From: Hydrogenophaga taeniospiralis CCUG 15921
Lineage (GTDB): Bacteria; Pseudomonadota; Gammaproteobacteria; Burkholderiales; Burkholderiaceae_C
Direction: 5' to 3'
NCBI RefSeq assembly: GCF_001592305.1
Contig: NZ_BCWR01000019.1
Location: 62,001-126,000, forward strand
Length of the DNA: 64,000 nt
The translations under genes were made by a program, and so were the position numbers. Below the pieces are notes generated by a model. It was not told the DNA's origin. It saw only the letters and a list, made by a program, of their open reading frames with translations, and ran no database searches. Within the stretch, counting starts at the first letter, position 1. Each line of letters begins with the position of its first letter. Positions 34,346-42,889 of this stretch are shown here, in pieces.

Positions 34346-34981
34346 TCACCCTAAAACGATGGGAAATTCGGCGCGCAGGCCGTCAGCGCCCGCAGCGAAA
34401 GGGCGGGTCAGCGCGGCCTGGCCTTGTTCGCCCAGGCGACGCCACAGGAAGTCGCGCTCGTTGCCGGGATCGCCCGCCACGTAAAGCTGGGTGGTGAGCA
34501 GTTCCGCACGGTCCAGCTTCACCTTGACGTGGATGTGCGGCGTGCGTCCGCTGTAGGGCGCGGGCCGCAGGGTGCGGAAGCGGTAACGTCCGTCGCGGCC
34601 GACGCTGACCCGGCCAAAGCCCTGGAAGGCCGGGTCGGCCCGGCCGCCGTCGCCGGGGTGGTGGTAGTGGCCGGCCTGGTCGCACTGCCAGATCTCGACC
34701 ACCGCGCCCGCCACCGGCACGCCTCGGGTGTCGGTCACGCTGCCTTCGACCCAGGCCGCCTGGCCCTCGTTGTAGCGCGCGCCGCCATTGCGCAGCAGAT
34801 CGAAGTCGGTGTCGGCCGGCAGCGCCACGGGGTAGTAGGGGCCTTCGGTCTGGCTGGGCGTGGGGCGTAGCGCGGTCTGGGCCCGGGCGGGGCTGAGCCA
34901 GGCCGGCGCGGCGGTGGTGGCGATCATGCAGGCACCGCGCAGCAGCAGCGCGCGGCGGGAGGGTGGGTGGTTCAACAGCAT
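34346..34981 (-). CDS. Tat-exported intradiol ring-cleavage dioxygenase
   Basis: A protein of 211 residues. The N-terminus has a twin-arginine signal (SRRALLLRG, cleavage near SPARAQ), so it is exported folded. The mature part carries the intradiol Fe(III) ligand pattern: Tyr in TEGPYYP and GHYHHPG, and His in TPHIHVKVK. Cytoplasmic relatives are protocatechuate and catechol dioxygenases; exported ones act on unknown aromatics or quinones. Strong AAGGAG site. No aromatic-pathway genes flank it. Confidence 0.87.
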   Translation of the reverse strand: MLLNHPPSRRALLLRGACMIATTAAPAWLSPARAQTALRPTPSQTEGPYYPVALPADTDFDLLRNGGARYNEGQAAWVEGSVTDTRGVPVAGAVVEIWQCDQAGHYHHPGDGGRADPAFQGFGRVSVGRDGRYRFRTLRPAPYSGRTPHIHVKVKLDRAELLTTQLYVAGDPGNERDFLWRRLGEQGQAALTRPFAAGADGLRAEFPIVLG

Positions 34982-35058
34982 CGCGGGCTCCTTGGATGGG
35001 GACATGCCTGCCGTTCAGGGCGCCGGTGAAAGCCGTGTGCGCCAGGGCCTGGGCAGGC

Positions 35059-37755
35059 TCAGCCCGAACGGTCGTCGGGGCTGACGGTGGGCTGCAGATC
35101 CAGCGAGACGAACCGCGTGTCGTGGTCGCCTGGATCGCTGGGACTGTCCGACTCTTGGAAGCCCAGCGTGTGCGCAAGTTCCAGCATGCCGCGGTTGATG
35201 CGCAGCACCGTGCCCACCAGGCGCTGCGTGCCGCGCGCGCGCAGGTACTGGATCATCTTGTTCATGAGCCGGTGGCCCAGGCCCGAGCCCTTGAGATCGG
35301 AGCGCACGATGACGCCAAACTCGGCGGTGTGGTCGTCCGGGTCCACCGTGGCGCGCACCGTGCCCAGGGTTTCCTCACCGCCCTCGGGCGTGGCGCGGGT
35401 GGCGATGAAGGCCATCTCGCGCGCGTAGTCGATCTGGGTGAGCCGCGCGAGCTCACTGTGTTCGATGCTGCGGCGGCTGTAGAACACGCGCAGGCGGATG
35501 TCCTCGGGGTCCAGCCGCTCCAGAAAGGCGCGGTGCTGGGCCTCGTCCTCCGGCCGGATGGGGCGCAGCACCACGGGCTGTTCGCGCCAGGTCCAGGTCT
35601 CGATCAGCTCGGCCGGGTAGGGCAGGATGGCGAAGTGCGCCGCGCCGGCCGGGCGCCGGGCCGAGAGGCGCACGCGCGCGTCCAGCGCCACCGCGCCCTC
35701 GTGGTTGGCCAGCAGCGGGTTGATGTCGAGCTCGGCCAGTTCGGGCACCTCGGCCAGCAGTTGCGACACGGCCACCAGCACCTGGGCGATGCCGTCGAGG
35801 TCGGCGGCGGGTTCGTCGCGGTAGCCGTTCAGCAGTTTCGCGATGCGTGTGCGGTGGATCTGCGCCAGCGCCAGCGGGGTGTTGAGCGGTGGCAGGGCCA
35901 GCGCGCGGTCGGCCAGCACCTCCACCGCCACGCCGCCGGCGCCGAACAGGATCACCGGGCCGAACACCGGGTCCACGCTGGCGCCGACGATGAGTTCGTG
36001 CGCGTGCTTCTTCCGCACCATGGGCTGCACGGTGAAGCCCTGCACGTCGGCGTCGGGTCGCAGCTCGCCCACGCGCGCGAGCATCGCCGCACAGGCCTCG
36101 GCCAGCTCGGCGGCGCTGCCGATGTTCAGGCGCACCCCGCCGACGTCGGACTTGTGCGTGATGGCGTGCGACAGGATCTTGAGCGCCACCGGGTAACCCA
36201 TGGCCTCGGCCGCGGCCTGGGCTTCGGCCGCGTCGGCATCGACCACGCGCGTGGGCACCACCGGCAGGCCGGCGGCGGCGAGGAAGTCCTTGGCCTCGGG
36301 TTCGGTCAGCAGCTCGCGCCCGCTGGCGAGCACGCCGTCCACGAGGGCGCGGATGCGCGGCAGGTCCACCGCCCGGGTGGCGCTGCGGGCCACGGGGGTC
36401 TGCAGCAGCTCTTCCTGGTGCAGGCGGAAGGTGCGCAGGAATGAAAACGCGCGCACCCCTTCTTCGGGCGTGTTGAAGTCGGGCACGCCGGCGTCGCGAA
36501 AGGTCTGGCGCGCCGCTGCCACCGCCGTGTCGCCGAGCCAGCAGCCCAACACGCGCTGGGGCGTGGTGCCCACCTGTGGCAGCAGGGCCTGCGCGATCTC
36601 CAGGCTGGGCACGATGGCGGTGGGCGCGTGGATGAACAGCACCGCGCTCTCGCTGTCGTGCGAGAGTGCTTCGAGCGCGTCCACGTAGCGCTGGACCGGT
36701 GCGTCGCCGATGATGTCCACCGGGTTGGCGTGCGACCAGTGGGCGGGCAGCACGGCGTCCAGCCGCGCCAGCAACCCATTGTCCAGCGGGGTCAGCGGTA
36801 TGTTGTCGGTGGCCGCTGCGTCGGCCGCCATCACGCCGGCGCCGCCGCCGTTGGTGAGCACGATGAGCCGGCCCGAGGGGCCGTCGCGGAAACGCGCCAG
36901 CGTCTCGGCCGCGAGGAACAGGTCGTGCAGCGTGTCCACGCGCAACATGCCGGCGCGGGCAATGGCCGCGTCGAACACGGCGTCGGAGCCCGCGAGCGCG
37001 CCGGTGTGCGAAGCCGCCGCGGCCTGGCCCGCGGTCGAACGCCCGGCCTTGACCACGATCACCGGCTTGTTGCGCGCCGCGGCGCGCGCGGCCGACATGA
37101 ACTTGCGACTGTCTTCGACGCTTTCGATGTAGAGCAGGATGGAGCGGGTCTTCGGGTCGCTGCCGAGGTAGTCGAGCATGTCGCCAAAGTCCACGTCGGC
37201 GCGTTCGCCCAGCGAGACGAAGTGCGAGAAACCGATGCCGCGCGAGCCGGCCCAGTCCAGCATGGCCGTGACCAGCGCGCCCGATTGCGAGACGAAGGCC
37301 AGTTCGCCCTGGCGCGCGCCGATGTGCGCGAAGCTGGCGTTGAGCCCCAGGTGGGGCACCAGCATGCCGATGCAGTTGGGGCCGAGGATGCGCAGCGTGT
37401 GCACGCGCGCGGCCTCCAGCATGGCCTGCTTCTGCGCCGCGCTCAGGCCGGCCGTGACGACGATGGCCGCCCGCGTGCCACGCGCACCCAGCTCCTTGAT
37501 CAGCCGCACCACCGTGGCCGCGGGCGTGCAGATCACGGCCAGATCGGGCGCCTGTGGCAGCGCCGCCACGCTGGCGTAGGTCTGGACGCCCTCAATCTCG
37601 GTGTACTTCGGATTGACCGGGTAGAGCGCGCCGGCAAAGCCGCCAATCAGCAGGTTGCGCCAGACGGTGGCGCCCACGCTGGCCGGGCGCATCGAGGCAC
37701 CGAACACGGCCACCGAAGCTGGGTTGAAGAGGGCGTCGAGGTGGCGGATGCTCAT
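35059..37755 (-). CDS. acyl-CoA synthetase (NDP-forming)-like protein fused to a GNAT acetyltransferase (Pat/PatZ type)
   Basis: An 898-residue protein. Residues 1-450 are CoA-binding and ligase domains (SVAVFGAS, LGPNCIGM, SHTGALAGSD). Residues 480-700 are an ATP-grasp domain (GYPVALKILSHAITHKSD). Residues 720-880 are a GNAT domain (FGVIVRSDLKGSGLGHRLM). PatZ/Pat enzymes acetylate lysines of metabolic enzymes such as acetyl-CoA synthetase; in many the ligase part lacks activity. The C-terminus (DDRSG) lies in a CAGGCTCAGCCCGAACGG sequence common as an intergenic repeat, so the 3' end may have been rewritten by it. Confidence 0.88.
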   Translation of the reverse strand: MSIRHLDALFNPASVAVFGASMRPASVGATVWRNLLIGGFAGALYPVNPKYTEIEGVQTYASVAALPQAPDLAVICTPAATVVRLIKELGARGTRAAIVVTAGLSAAQKQAMLEAARVHTLRILGPNCIGMLVPHLGLNASFAHIGARQGELAFVSQSGALVTAMLDWAGSRGIGFSHFVSLGERADVDFGDMLDYLGSDPKTRSILLYIESVEDSRKFMSAARAAARNKPVIVVKAGRSTAGQAAAASHTGALAGSDAVFDAAIARAGMLRVDTLHDLFLAAETLARFRDGPSGRLIVLTNGGGAGVMAADAAATDNIPLTPLDNGLLARLDAVLPAHWSHANPVDIIGDAPVQRYVDALEALSHDSESAVLFIHAPTAIVPSLEIAQALLPQVGTTPQRVLGCWLGDTAVAAARQTFRDAGVPDFNTPEEGVRAFSFLRTFRLHQEELLQTPVARSATRAVDLPRIRALVDGVLASGRELLTEPEAKDFLAAAGLPVVPTRVVDADAAEAQAAAEAMGYPVALKILSHAITHKSDVGGVRLNIGSAAELAEACAAMLARVGELRPDADVQGFTVQPMVRKKHAHELIVGASVDPVFGPVILFGAGGVAVEVLADRALALPPLNTPLALAQIHRTRIAKLLNGYRDEPAADLDGIAQVLVAVSQLLAEVPELAELDINPLLANHEGAVALDARVRLSARRPAGAAHFAILPYPAELIETWTWREQPVVLRPIRPEDEAQHRAFLERLDPEDIRLRVFYSRRSIEHSELARLTQIDYAREMAFIATRATPEGGEETLGTVRATVDPDDHTAEFGVIVRSDLKGSGLGHRLMNKMIQYLRARGTQRLVGTVLRINRGMLELAHTLGFQESDSPSDPGDHDTRFVSLDLQPTVSPDDRSG

Positions 37756-37775
37756 GGTGTCTGTGCGGTTGGGCG

Positions 37776-38387
37776 TCAGGTGGCGGGAGGGGCGCCCGGC
37801 GGGGCGCTGCGGCTTGCGGCCATGAACGCGACCAGCGCCATGCGCATGGCCTCTTCGACCGACACGTCGATGGGCGTGGTCCAGCTGCGCGGCACGAACA
37901 CGGTGTAGCCGCCGATCATGTAGCCCATGGGCAGGTACACGGCCACCTGGTCCAGCTCACCCAGGGGGGCGGGCAGCCCTTCCATCGACTGGCGCGTGAC
38001 CAGTCCGACGATGCCCATTTCCTGGCCCGGCCACTTCAGCAGCACGACCTGCTGCGCGTCCTGCGCGTGCGGCGCGAAATAGTCGGCGAAGCTCTTGAGC
38101 GAGGTGTAGATGCTCTTGACCACCGGCAGGTTGGTGAACGGCAGTTCGATCCAGGACAGCAGCCGCGAGGTGATGGGTTTGGACACCAGCATGCCCAGCG
38201 CCAGGATCAGCAGTCCCCCCAGCGCGATGCCCAGGCCGGGCAGGTAGAAGTCGCCGATGACGGGCCGGATCAACCACATGGCGGTGCGTTCGGTCCAGGT
38301 CACGAACAGCACCAGCACATACACCGTGATGGCCAGGGGCAGGACCGTGATGAGGCCGCGAAAAAAGTATTGGGACAGGCGTTTCAT
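37776..38387 (-). CDS. DUF502-family membrane protein
   Basis: A protein of 203 residues with two N-terminal membrane helices (about 8-30 and 50-72) and a conserved cytoplasmic region containing NLPVVKSIYTSLKSFADYF and GYMIGGYTVFVP, the DUF502 signature. Function unknown. It is followed 20 bases later by the synthetase/GNAT gene on the same strand. Confidence 0.88.
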   Translation of the reverse strand: MKRLSQYFFRGLITVLPLAITVYVLVLFVTWTERTAMWLIRPVIGDFYLPGLGIALGGLLILALGMLVSKPITSRLLSWIELPFTNLPVVKSIYTSLKSFADYFAPHAQDAQQVVLLKWPGQEMGIVGLVTRQSMEGLPAPLGELDQVAVYLPMGYMIGGYTVFVPRSWTTPIDVSVEEAMRMALVAFMAASRSAPPGAPPAT

Positions 38388-38593
38388 GGGGATTGGGGGC
38401 GGGCCGGGGGGCGCCGCGGGCGCAGATGCGCGCCAGCATAGCAGCCGGGACGCCTGGCGTGTGTGTCAGCCGCCCGGCTTGCAAGCGGTGAAAATGCCCC
38501 CACCTGCGGTGGCATTGACCGATGCATGGCAGATTGACACGGCGGCGGGCGCCTGATCCCGGAACTCTCCAGGCCCGATGGGCTCACTGATAC

Positions 38594-38953
38594 ATGAATG
38601 GATTTGCTGACTTTCTGAGCCGCGTGCTGCGCGGCGTCCTCAAACTGGCGCTGGTGTTGGCCGCGGGCGTGTTCGTGCTCAGCTTCCTGCTGGCCGCCAT
38701 CGTGGTCGTGCTCGGGGTGTCGCTGTGGTCGCTGCTGACCGGGCGCAAGCCCGCGCCGGTGGTGATGTTCAGCCGCATGCGCCAGAACTCGCAGCGCTAC
38801 GCCCAGGGCGTGTGGCCGGGGCGCGGCGAACGGGCCATGGGTGGTGACGTGGTGGATGTGCAGGCCACCGAGGTGCCGGACGCGCCACTCGCACCGCCGG
38901 GCGCCAGCGGCGCCCGCAAAGGCCCGGACAGCATGTCCCGGGTTCCGCTCTGA
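38594..38953 (+). CDS. small membrane protein of unknown function
   Basis: A protein of 119 residues: a short amphipathic N-terminus (MNGFADFLSRVLRGVLK), one or two hydrophobic segments (about 18-48), LTGRKPAPVV, then a polar tail rich in Pro/Gly/Asp. I recall similar proteins as conserved hypotheticals in Comamonadaceae, but no function is known. It is divergent from DUF502, with about 200 bases between, and convergent with rsmI. Confidence 0.65.
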   Translation: MNGFADFLSRVLRGVLKLALVLAAGVFVLSFLLAAIVVVLGVSLWSLLTGRKPAPVVMFSRMRQNSQRYAQGVWPGRGERAMGGDVVDVQATEVPDAPLAPPGASGARKGPDSMSRVPL

Positions 38954-38993
38954 CGCGCTGAGCGGCGCTTCGGAGCCCCGGGCTTTCCGCCTC

Positions 38994-39953
38994 TCAGTCT
39001 TCGCCGTCGTCGTCGGCGGCCGGTTTGCGGCGCGCCAGCGCCGCGTTGTACAGCGCGTTGCGCGGCTGGCCGGTGATGTCCGCGCACAGGCGCACCGCGG
39101 TTTTCAGCGGCAGCTCGGCCAGCAGCAGGTCCAGCACGCGCAGCGCCGCCCCGTCCACCGCGCCTTCTTCGCCACCGGTGGCGGCCAGCGGGTGCAGCAT
39201 CAGCACGAACTCGCCCCGTGTGCGGTGCGCGCCGGCTTGCAGCCAGGCGGGAAAGCCGCTCGCCGGCATCTGCGCCACCTCTTCGAACTGCTTGGTCAGC
39301 TCGCGGCCCACGGTCAGCCGCCGCTCGCCCAGCGCGGCCAGGTCCTTGGCCAGCGCCTCGATGCGGTGCGGCGCTTCGAGCAGCACGCAGGCGCGCTCGT
39401 CGGCGCCCATGCCCTGCACCTCGCGCTGCCGTTCGGCCGCCTTGGGTGAGAGAAAGCCGGCGAACACGAAGTGGCCGTTCCAGCCGCTGTGGCCGGCCAC
39501 GCTGAGCAGCGCGGTGATGCTGCTGGCGCCGGGGATGGGCACGCTGCGCAGCCCGGCGTCGTGCACCGCGGCCACCAGCCGCGCACCCGGATCGCTCACG
39601 CCGGGGGTGCCGGCGTCGCTCACATAGGCCACCCGCTGGCCCTCGCGAAGCCGCTGCACGACCGTCTGCGCCGCCTCGGCCTCGTTGTGTTCGTGCAGCG
39701 CCAGCAGCGGTTTGTGCAGGCCATAGCCCTGCAGCAGCCCGGCGGTGTGGCGCGTGTCCTCGCAGGCCACGGTGTCGGCCAGCGAAAGGACCTGCAGCGC
39801 GCGCAGGCCGATGTCGGCCAGATTGCCGATCGGCGTGGCCACCATGTAGAGCGCGCCCTGCGGATAATGCTGGTGAGCGGCCGCTTCACGGGCGGCGGCC
39901 AACAGGGAGGGAGTGTGTGCAGACAATGTGGAATTTCCGGAAACAGGGTTCAC
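38994..39953 (-). CDS. rsmI: 16S rRNA (cytidine1402-2'-O)-methyltransferase
   Basis: A protein of 319 residues of the tetrapyrrole-methylase fold. VATPIGNLADIGLRAL (about 38-53), CEDTRHTAGLL, SDAGTPGVSDPG (about 113-124) and IPGASSITALLSVAG are RsmI hallmarks. It 2'-O-methylates C1402 in the decoding centre. The start is assigned to a GTG at 39953, which makes the 5' end overlap yraN on the other strand by 37 bases. A shorter start at Met37 would begin just before the first beta-strand. Confidence 0.92.
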   Translation of the reverse strand: MNPVSGNSTLSAHTPSLLAAAREAAAHQHYPQGALYMVATPIGNLADIGLRALQVLSLADTVACEDTRHTAGLLQGYGLHKPLLALHEHNEAEAAQTVVQRLREGQRVAYVSDAGTPGVSDPGARLVAAVHDAGLRSVPIPGASSITALLSVAGHSGWNGHFVFAGFLSPKAAERQREVQGMGADERACVLLEAPHRIEALAKDLAALGERRLTVGRELTKQFEEVAQMPASGFPAWLQAGAHRTRGEFVLMLHPLAATGGEEGAVDGAALRVLDLLLAELPLKTAVRLCADITGQPRNALYNAALARRKPAADDDGED

Positions 39954-40396
39954 CCACCCGGCCAGACCGCCCTGAGGCGGCGCCGACCACCACCAAGCAG
40001 CGTGGCGACGTGGCCGAGGACGCCGCGCTGGCGCATTTGCAGCGCCAGGGTTTGCGCCTGGTGCAGCGCAATTTCAAAACCCCTGGCCGTGGCGGGGGCG
40101 AACTCGATTTGATTATGCGCGAGGCCGATGGCACGCTGGTGTTCGTCGAGGTGCGCCAGCGCGCCAGCACCCGCCAGGGCGGTGCGGCGGCGAGCATCAC
40201 CGCCACCAAACAGCGCCGCATCGTGTTCGCGGCGCGGCACTTTTTGCTGCGCTGGGGCTCTGAGCCCCCATGCCGTTTCGACGTGGTGCTGGTGCACGGC
40301 CGGCCGGCCCCGGCCGGCGAACGCCCAGACCCGGCCGCACCACCGGTTCGGCTCGAATGGTTGCGCGCCGCTTTTGATGCGTCCACTACCTTTTGA
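39917..40396 (+). CDS. yraN: YraN/UPF0102 nuclease-fold protein
   Basis: A protein of 159 residues with the UPF0102 endonuclease-like core: GDVAEDAALAHLQRQGLRL, GGGELDLIMRE (metal-binding Glu-x-Asp) and LVFVEVRQRAS. Function unknown; a Holliday-junction-resolvase-like fold is known for the family. Start is GTG 39917, six bases after a strong GGAGG; an ATG three codons inside (39926) is the alternative. The order yraN-diaA-dolP with rsmI divergent is the E. coli order. Confidence 0.88.
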   Translation: MQTMWNFRKQGSPTRPDRPEAAPTTTKQRGDVAEDAALAHLQRQGLRLVQRNFKTPGRGGGELDLIMREADGTLVFVEVRQRASTRQGGAAASITATKQRRIVFAARHFLLRWGSEPPCRFDVVLVHGRPAPAGERPDPAAPPVRLEWLRAAFDASTTF

Positions 40397-40423
40397 TACC
40401 CGCCCCGCCGCTATGATCGCCCC

Positions 40424-41044
40424 ATGCTTTTGCAACGTATCCAGCAACAATTCATCGACAGCGCCGACCTGAAGTACCAGTGCGCCCAGTCGCTCGCCCC
40501 GGTGGTCGAGGCCGCGACCACGGCCGTGCTCGCCAGCGTGACTGGTGGCGGCAAGGTGCTGACCTGCGGCAACGGGGCTTCGGCCGCGGCCGCGCAGCAC
40601 TTCGCCGCCAGCTTCGTGGGCCGCTACGAGCGCGAACGCCCGGAGCTGGCCGCGTTCTCGCTCTCGTCCGACGCCGCGGTGCTCACCGGCATCGCCACCG
40701 ATTTTGATGCCCGGTCCATCTTTGCCCGCCAGGTGCGCGCGCTGGGCCACGCCGGCGATGTGCTGCTGGCGCTGTCCACCAGCGGCAGCTCGGCCAACAT
40801 GCTGGCGGCGGTAGAAGCGGCGCACGAACGCGACATGACGGTGGTGGCGCTCACCGGCGCGCGCGGCGGCCGCCTGGCCCAGTTGCTGCGCGACACCGAC
40901 GTGCACGTGTGCGTGCCGCACGAGCTGCCGGCCCGGATTCTGGAGGTGCATCACATCGTGCTGCACTGCATTTGTGACGGTGTGGATGCCCAGTTGCTGG
41001 GCCTACCCGACGAGTTGAACAACGAACAGGAGAGTCCCTCATGA
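40424..41044 (+). CDS. diaA: DiaA/GmhA-like SIS-domain protein
   Basis: A protein of 206 residues with one SIS domain: GGKVLTCGNGASAAAAQHFA (about 42-61), LLALSTSGSSANMLAAVEAA and VVALTGARGG. SIS proteins of this group are phosphoheptose isomerases (GmhA) or the DnaA-initiator-associating protein DiaA. The position between yraN and a dolP-like gene favours DiaA, which binds DnaA at replication initiation; sequence alone would allow GmhA. The stop overlaps the next ATG (ATGA). Confidence 0.85.
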   Translation: MLLQRIQQQFIDSADLKYQCAQSLAPVVEAATTAVLASVTGGGKVLTCGNGASAAAAQHFAASFVGRYERERPELAAFSLSSDAAVLTGIATDFDARSIFARQVRALGHAGDVLLALSTSGSSANMLAAVEAAHERDMTVVALTGARGGRLAQLLRDTDVHVCVPHELPARILEVHHIVLHCICDGVDAQLLGLPDELNNEQESPS

Positions 41045-41688
41045 ATCAGACGCAACAACAACCCCGCCGCAGCCGCCTCGCGGCCATCGCCCTGACCTCC
41101 GTGCTGCTGGGCGTCACTGTGTCGGCCTGCGCCCCCCTGATGATGGGCGGCGCCGCCGTGGGCAGTGCCCTGGTGGCCACCGACCGCCGCACCTCGGGTG
41201 CCCAACTGGACGATCAGACCATTGAACTGCGCGCCGCCAACCGGCTGCGCGACCAGATGGGCACACGGGCCCGGCTGGACGTGACCAGCTACAACCGCCG
41301 TGTGCTGCTGACCGGTGAAGTGGTGAGCGCGCGCGACAAGGAACTGGCGGGCCAGGTCGTCGCCCAGGTGGCCAATGTGGCCGGCGTGGTCAACGAACTC
41401 GATGTGGCCAACAGCCCGACGCTGCGCGAGCGCACGGCCGACTCCCTGCTGACCGGCCGGGTGAAGGCCGCTATGCTGGACGCCAAGGACCTGTCCGCCA
41501 ACTCGTTCAAGGTGGTGACCAACCGCGGAACGGTGTTCCTGATGGGCCGCGTGACCCAGCGCGAAGCCGACCGTGCCACCGAGATCGTGCGCAACACCTC
41601 CAGCGTGCAGCGCGTGGTGCGGGTGCTGGAGATCATCAGCGACGAAGAGCTGTCGCGCCTGCAGCCGCAGTCTGCTCCAGCGAAATAA
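41041..41688 (+). CDS. dolP: DolP/YraP-like dual BON-domain lipoprotein
   Basis: A protein of 215 residues. Lipoprotein signal with lipobox VSAC (Cys30). Two BON domains follow (about 65-130 and 138-205), the first with VTSYNRRVLLTGEV and the second with KVVTNRGTVFLMGRV. In E. coli DolP is an outer-membrane lipoprotein needed for envelope integrity. It overlaps diaA by an ATGA, so it is translationally coupled. Confidence 0.9.
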   Translation: MNQTQQQPRRSRLAAIALTSVLLGVTVSACAPLMMGGAAVGSALVATDRRTSGAQLDDQTIELRAANRLRDQMGTRARLDVTSYNRRVLLTGEVVSARDKELAGQVVAQVANVAGVVNELDVANSPTLRERTADSLLTGRVKAAMLDAKDLSANSFKVVTNRGTVFLMGRVTQREADRATEIVRNTSSVQRVVRVLEIISDEELSRLQPQSAPAK

Positions 41689-41731
41689 CCAAGGTCGCGT
41701 CGCCAGCACGGTGCCTCCGGCGCGCGTCTTG

Positions 41732-41818
41732 ATCCCAGGATGCCGTGGAACCGGCTTTGCCGGGCCACTGGCATCGCCCCCTTGAGGGGGTGGCGCCGCA
41801 GGCGACGTGGGGGTGGGC
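41732..41818. repeat. intergenic three-hairpin repeat, copy A3
   Basis: CCGGCTTTGCCGG, CCCCCTTGAGGGGG and a GCGCCGCAGGCG hairpin in the same order as other A copies, ending at the stop of the minus-strand dehydrogenase. dolP ends about 44 bases to its left, so it lies between convergent genes and could terminate both. Confidence 0.75.
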
Positions 41819-42721
41819 CTACCTCAAGCGCTTGATCAGGCTCGATGTGTCCAGTCGGTGGCCGCCCATGGCCTGCACGTCGGCGTAGAACTGGTCCACC
41901 AGCGCGGTCACCGGCAGCCGCGAGCCGTTGCGCTTGGCCTCGTCCAGCACCAGCCCCAGGTCCTTGCGCATCCAGTCCACGGCGAATCCGAAATCGAACT
42001 GGTCGGCCACCATGGTCTTGCCGCGGTTGTCGAGTTGCCAGCTCTGGGCGGCGCCCTTGCCGATCACGTCGAGCACCTGGGGCATGTTCAGGCCGGCCTT
42101 CTGGCCGAAGGCGATGGCCTCGGCCAGGGCCTGCACCAGTCCGGCGATGCAGATCTGGTTGACCATCTTGGTGAGTTGCCCGGCACCGCTGGCGCCCAGG
42201 AGCGTGAAGGCGCGGGAAAAGGCCATGGCCGCAGGCTGCACTTTCTCGAAAGCGGCCGCATCCCCCCCGCACATCACGGTCAGCATGCCGTTCTGCGCGC
42301 CCGCCTGCCCCCCGGAGACGGGCGCATCCACAAACGCGAGCCCCAGGTTCTTCGCGGCGGCGTACAGCTCGCGCGCCACATCGGCCGAGGCGGTCGTGTG
42401 GTCCACCAACACCGCGCCCGGCGCCATGCCGGCGAAGGCGCCATCGGCACCCAGGGTGATGGAGCGCAGATCATCGTCGTTGCCCACGCAGGAAAACACG
42501 ATGTCGGCACCCGCGGCTGCCTCGCGTGGCGTGGCCTGGGCTGCACCTCCAAATTCAGCCACCCAGGCCTGCGCCTTGGCCGGGGAGCGGTTGTAGACCG
42601 TCACCGAATGCCCGGCCTTGGCCAGATGCCCAGCCATGGGGAAACCCATGACGCCCAGGCCGAGAAACGCCACGCGGCAAGCGGGAACGGTTTCGTAGGT
42701 TTTAGAGGCAATGCTGCTCAT
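41819..42721 (-). CDS. beta-hydroxyacid dehydrogenase (3-HIBDH / tartronate semialdehyde reductase family)
   Basis: A protein of 300 residues. N-terminal NAD(P)-binding motif FLGLGVMGFPMAGHLAKAGH (about 20-39), the substrate-binding FVDAPVSGGQAGAQNG and the catalytic Lys in GQLTKMVNQI (about 170). Specificity for tartronate semialdehyde, 3-hydroxyisobutyrate or another acid is not clear. The ATG at 42721 has AGGA upstream. Confidence 0.9.
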   Translation of the reverse strand: MSSIASKTYETVPACRVAFLGLGVMGFPMAGHLAKAGHSVTVYNRSPAKAQAWVAEFGGAAQATPREAAAGADIVFSCVGNDDDLRSITLGADGAFAGMAPGAVLVDHTTASADVARELYAAAKNLGLAFVDAPVSGGQAGAQNGMLTVMCGGDAAAFEKVQPAAMAFSRAFTLLGASGAGQLTKMVNQICIAGLVQALAEAIAFGQKAGLNMPQVLDVIGKGAAQSWQLDNRGKTMVADQFDFGFAVDWMRKDLGLVLDEAKRNGSRLPVTALVDQFYADVQAMGGHRLDTSSLIKRLR

Positions 42722-42800
42722 GAGTGGAATCCTGCAAGAGAGGTGAAGTGAATCGATAGGTGCCACCGAACCGGTGCATCCGGAGCGAGGGCACTTACAC

Positions 42801-42889
42801 CAAGAACGCGGCGGAACCGGCTTCGCCGGGCCGCAACGCGTTGCCCCCTTGAGGGGGTGACGCGCCCTTGGGCGCGGCGCGGGGGTGGG
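42801..42889. repeat. intergenic three-hairpin repeat, copy A4
   Basis: CCGGCTTCGCCGG, CCCCCTTGAGGGGG and GCGCCCTTGGGCGC hairpins ending immediately at the pilU stop codon (minus strand). The third hairpin differs in sequence from copies A1-A3 but keeps the stem, suggesting the structure is what is conserved. Confidence 0.75.
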
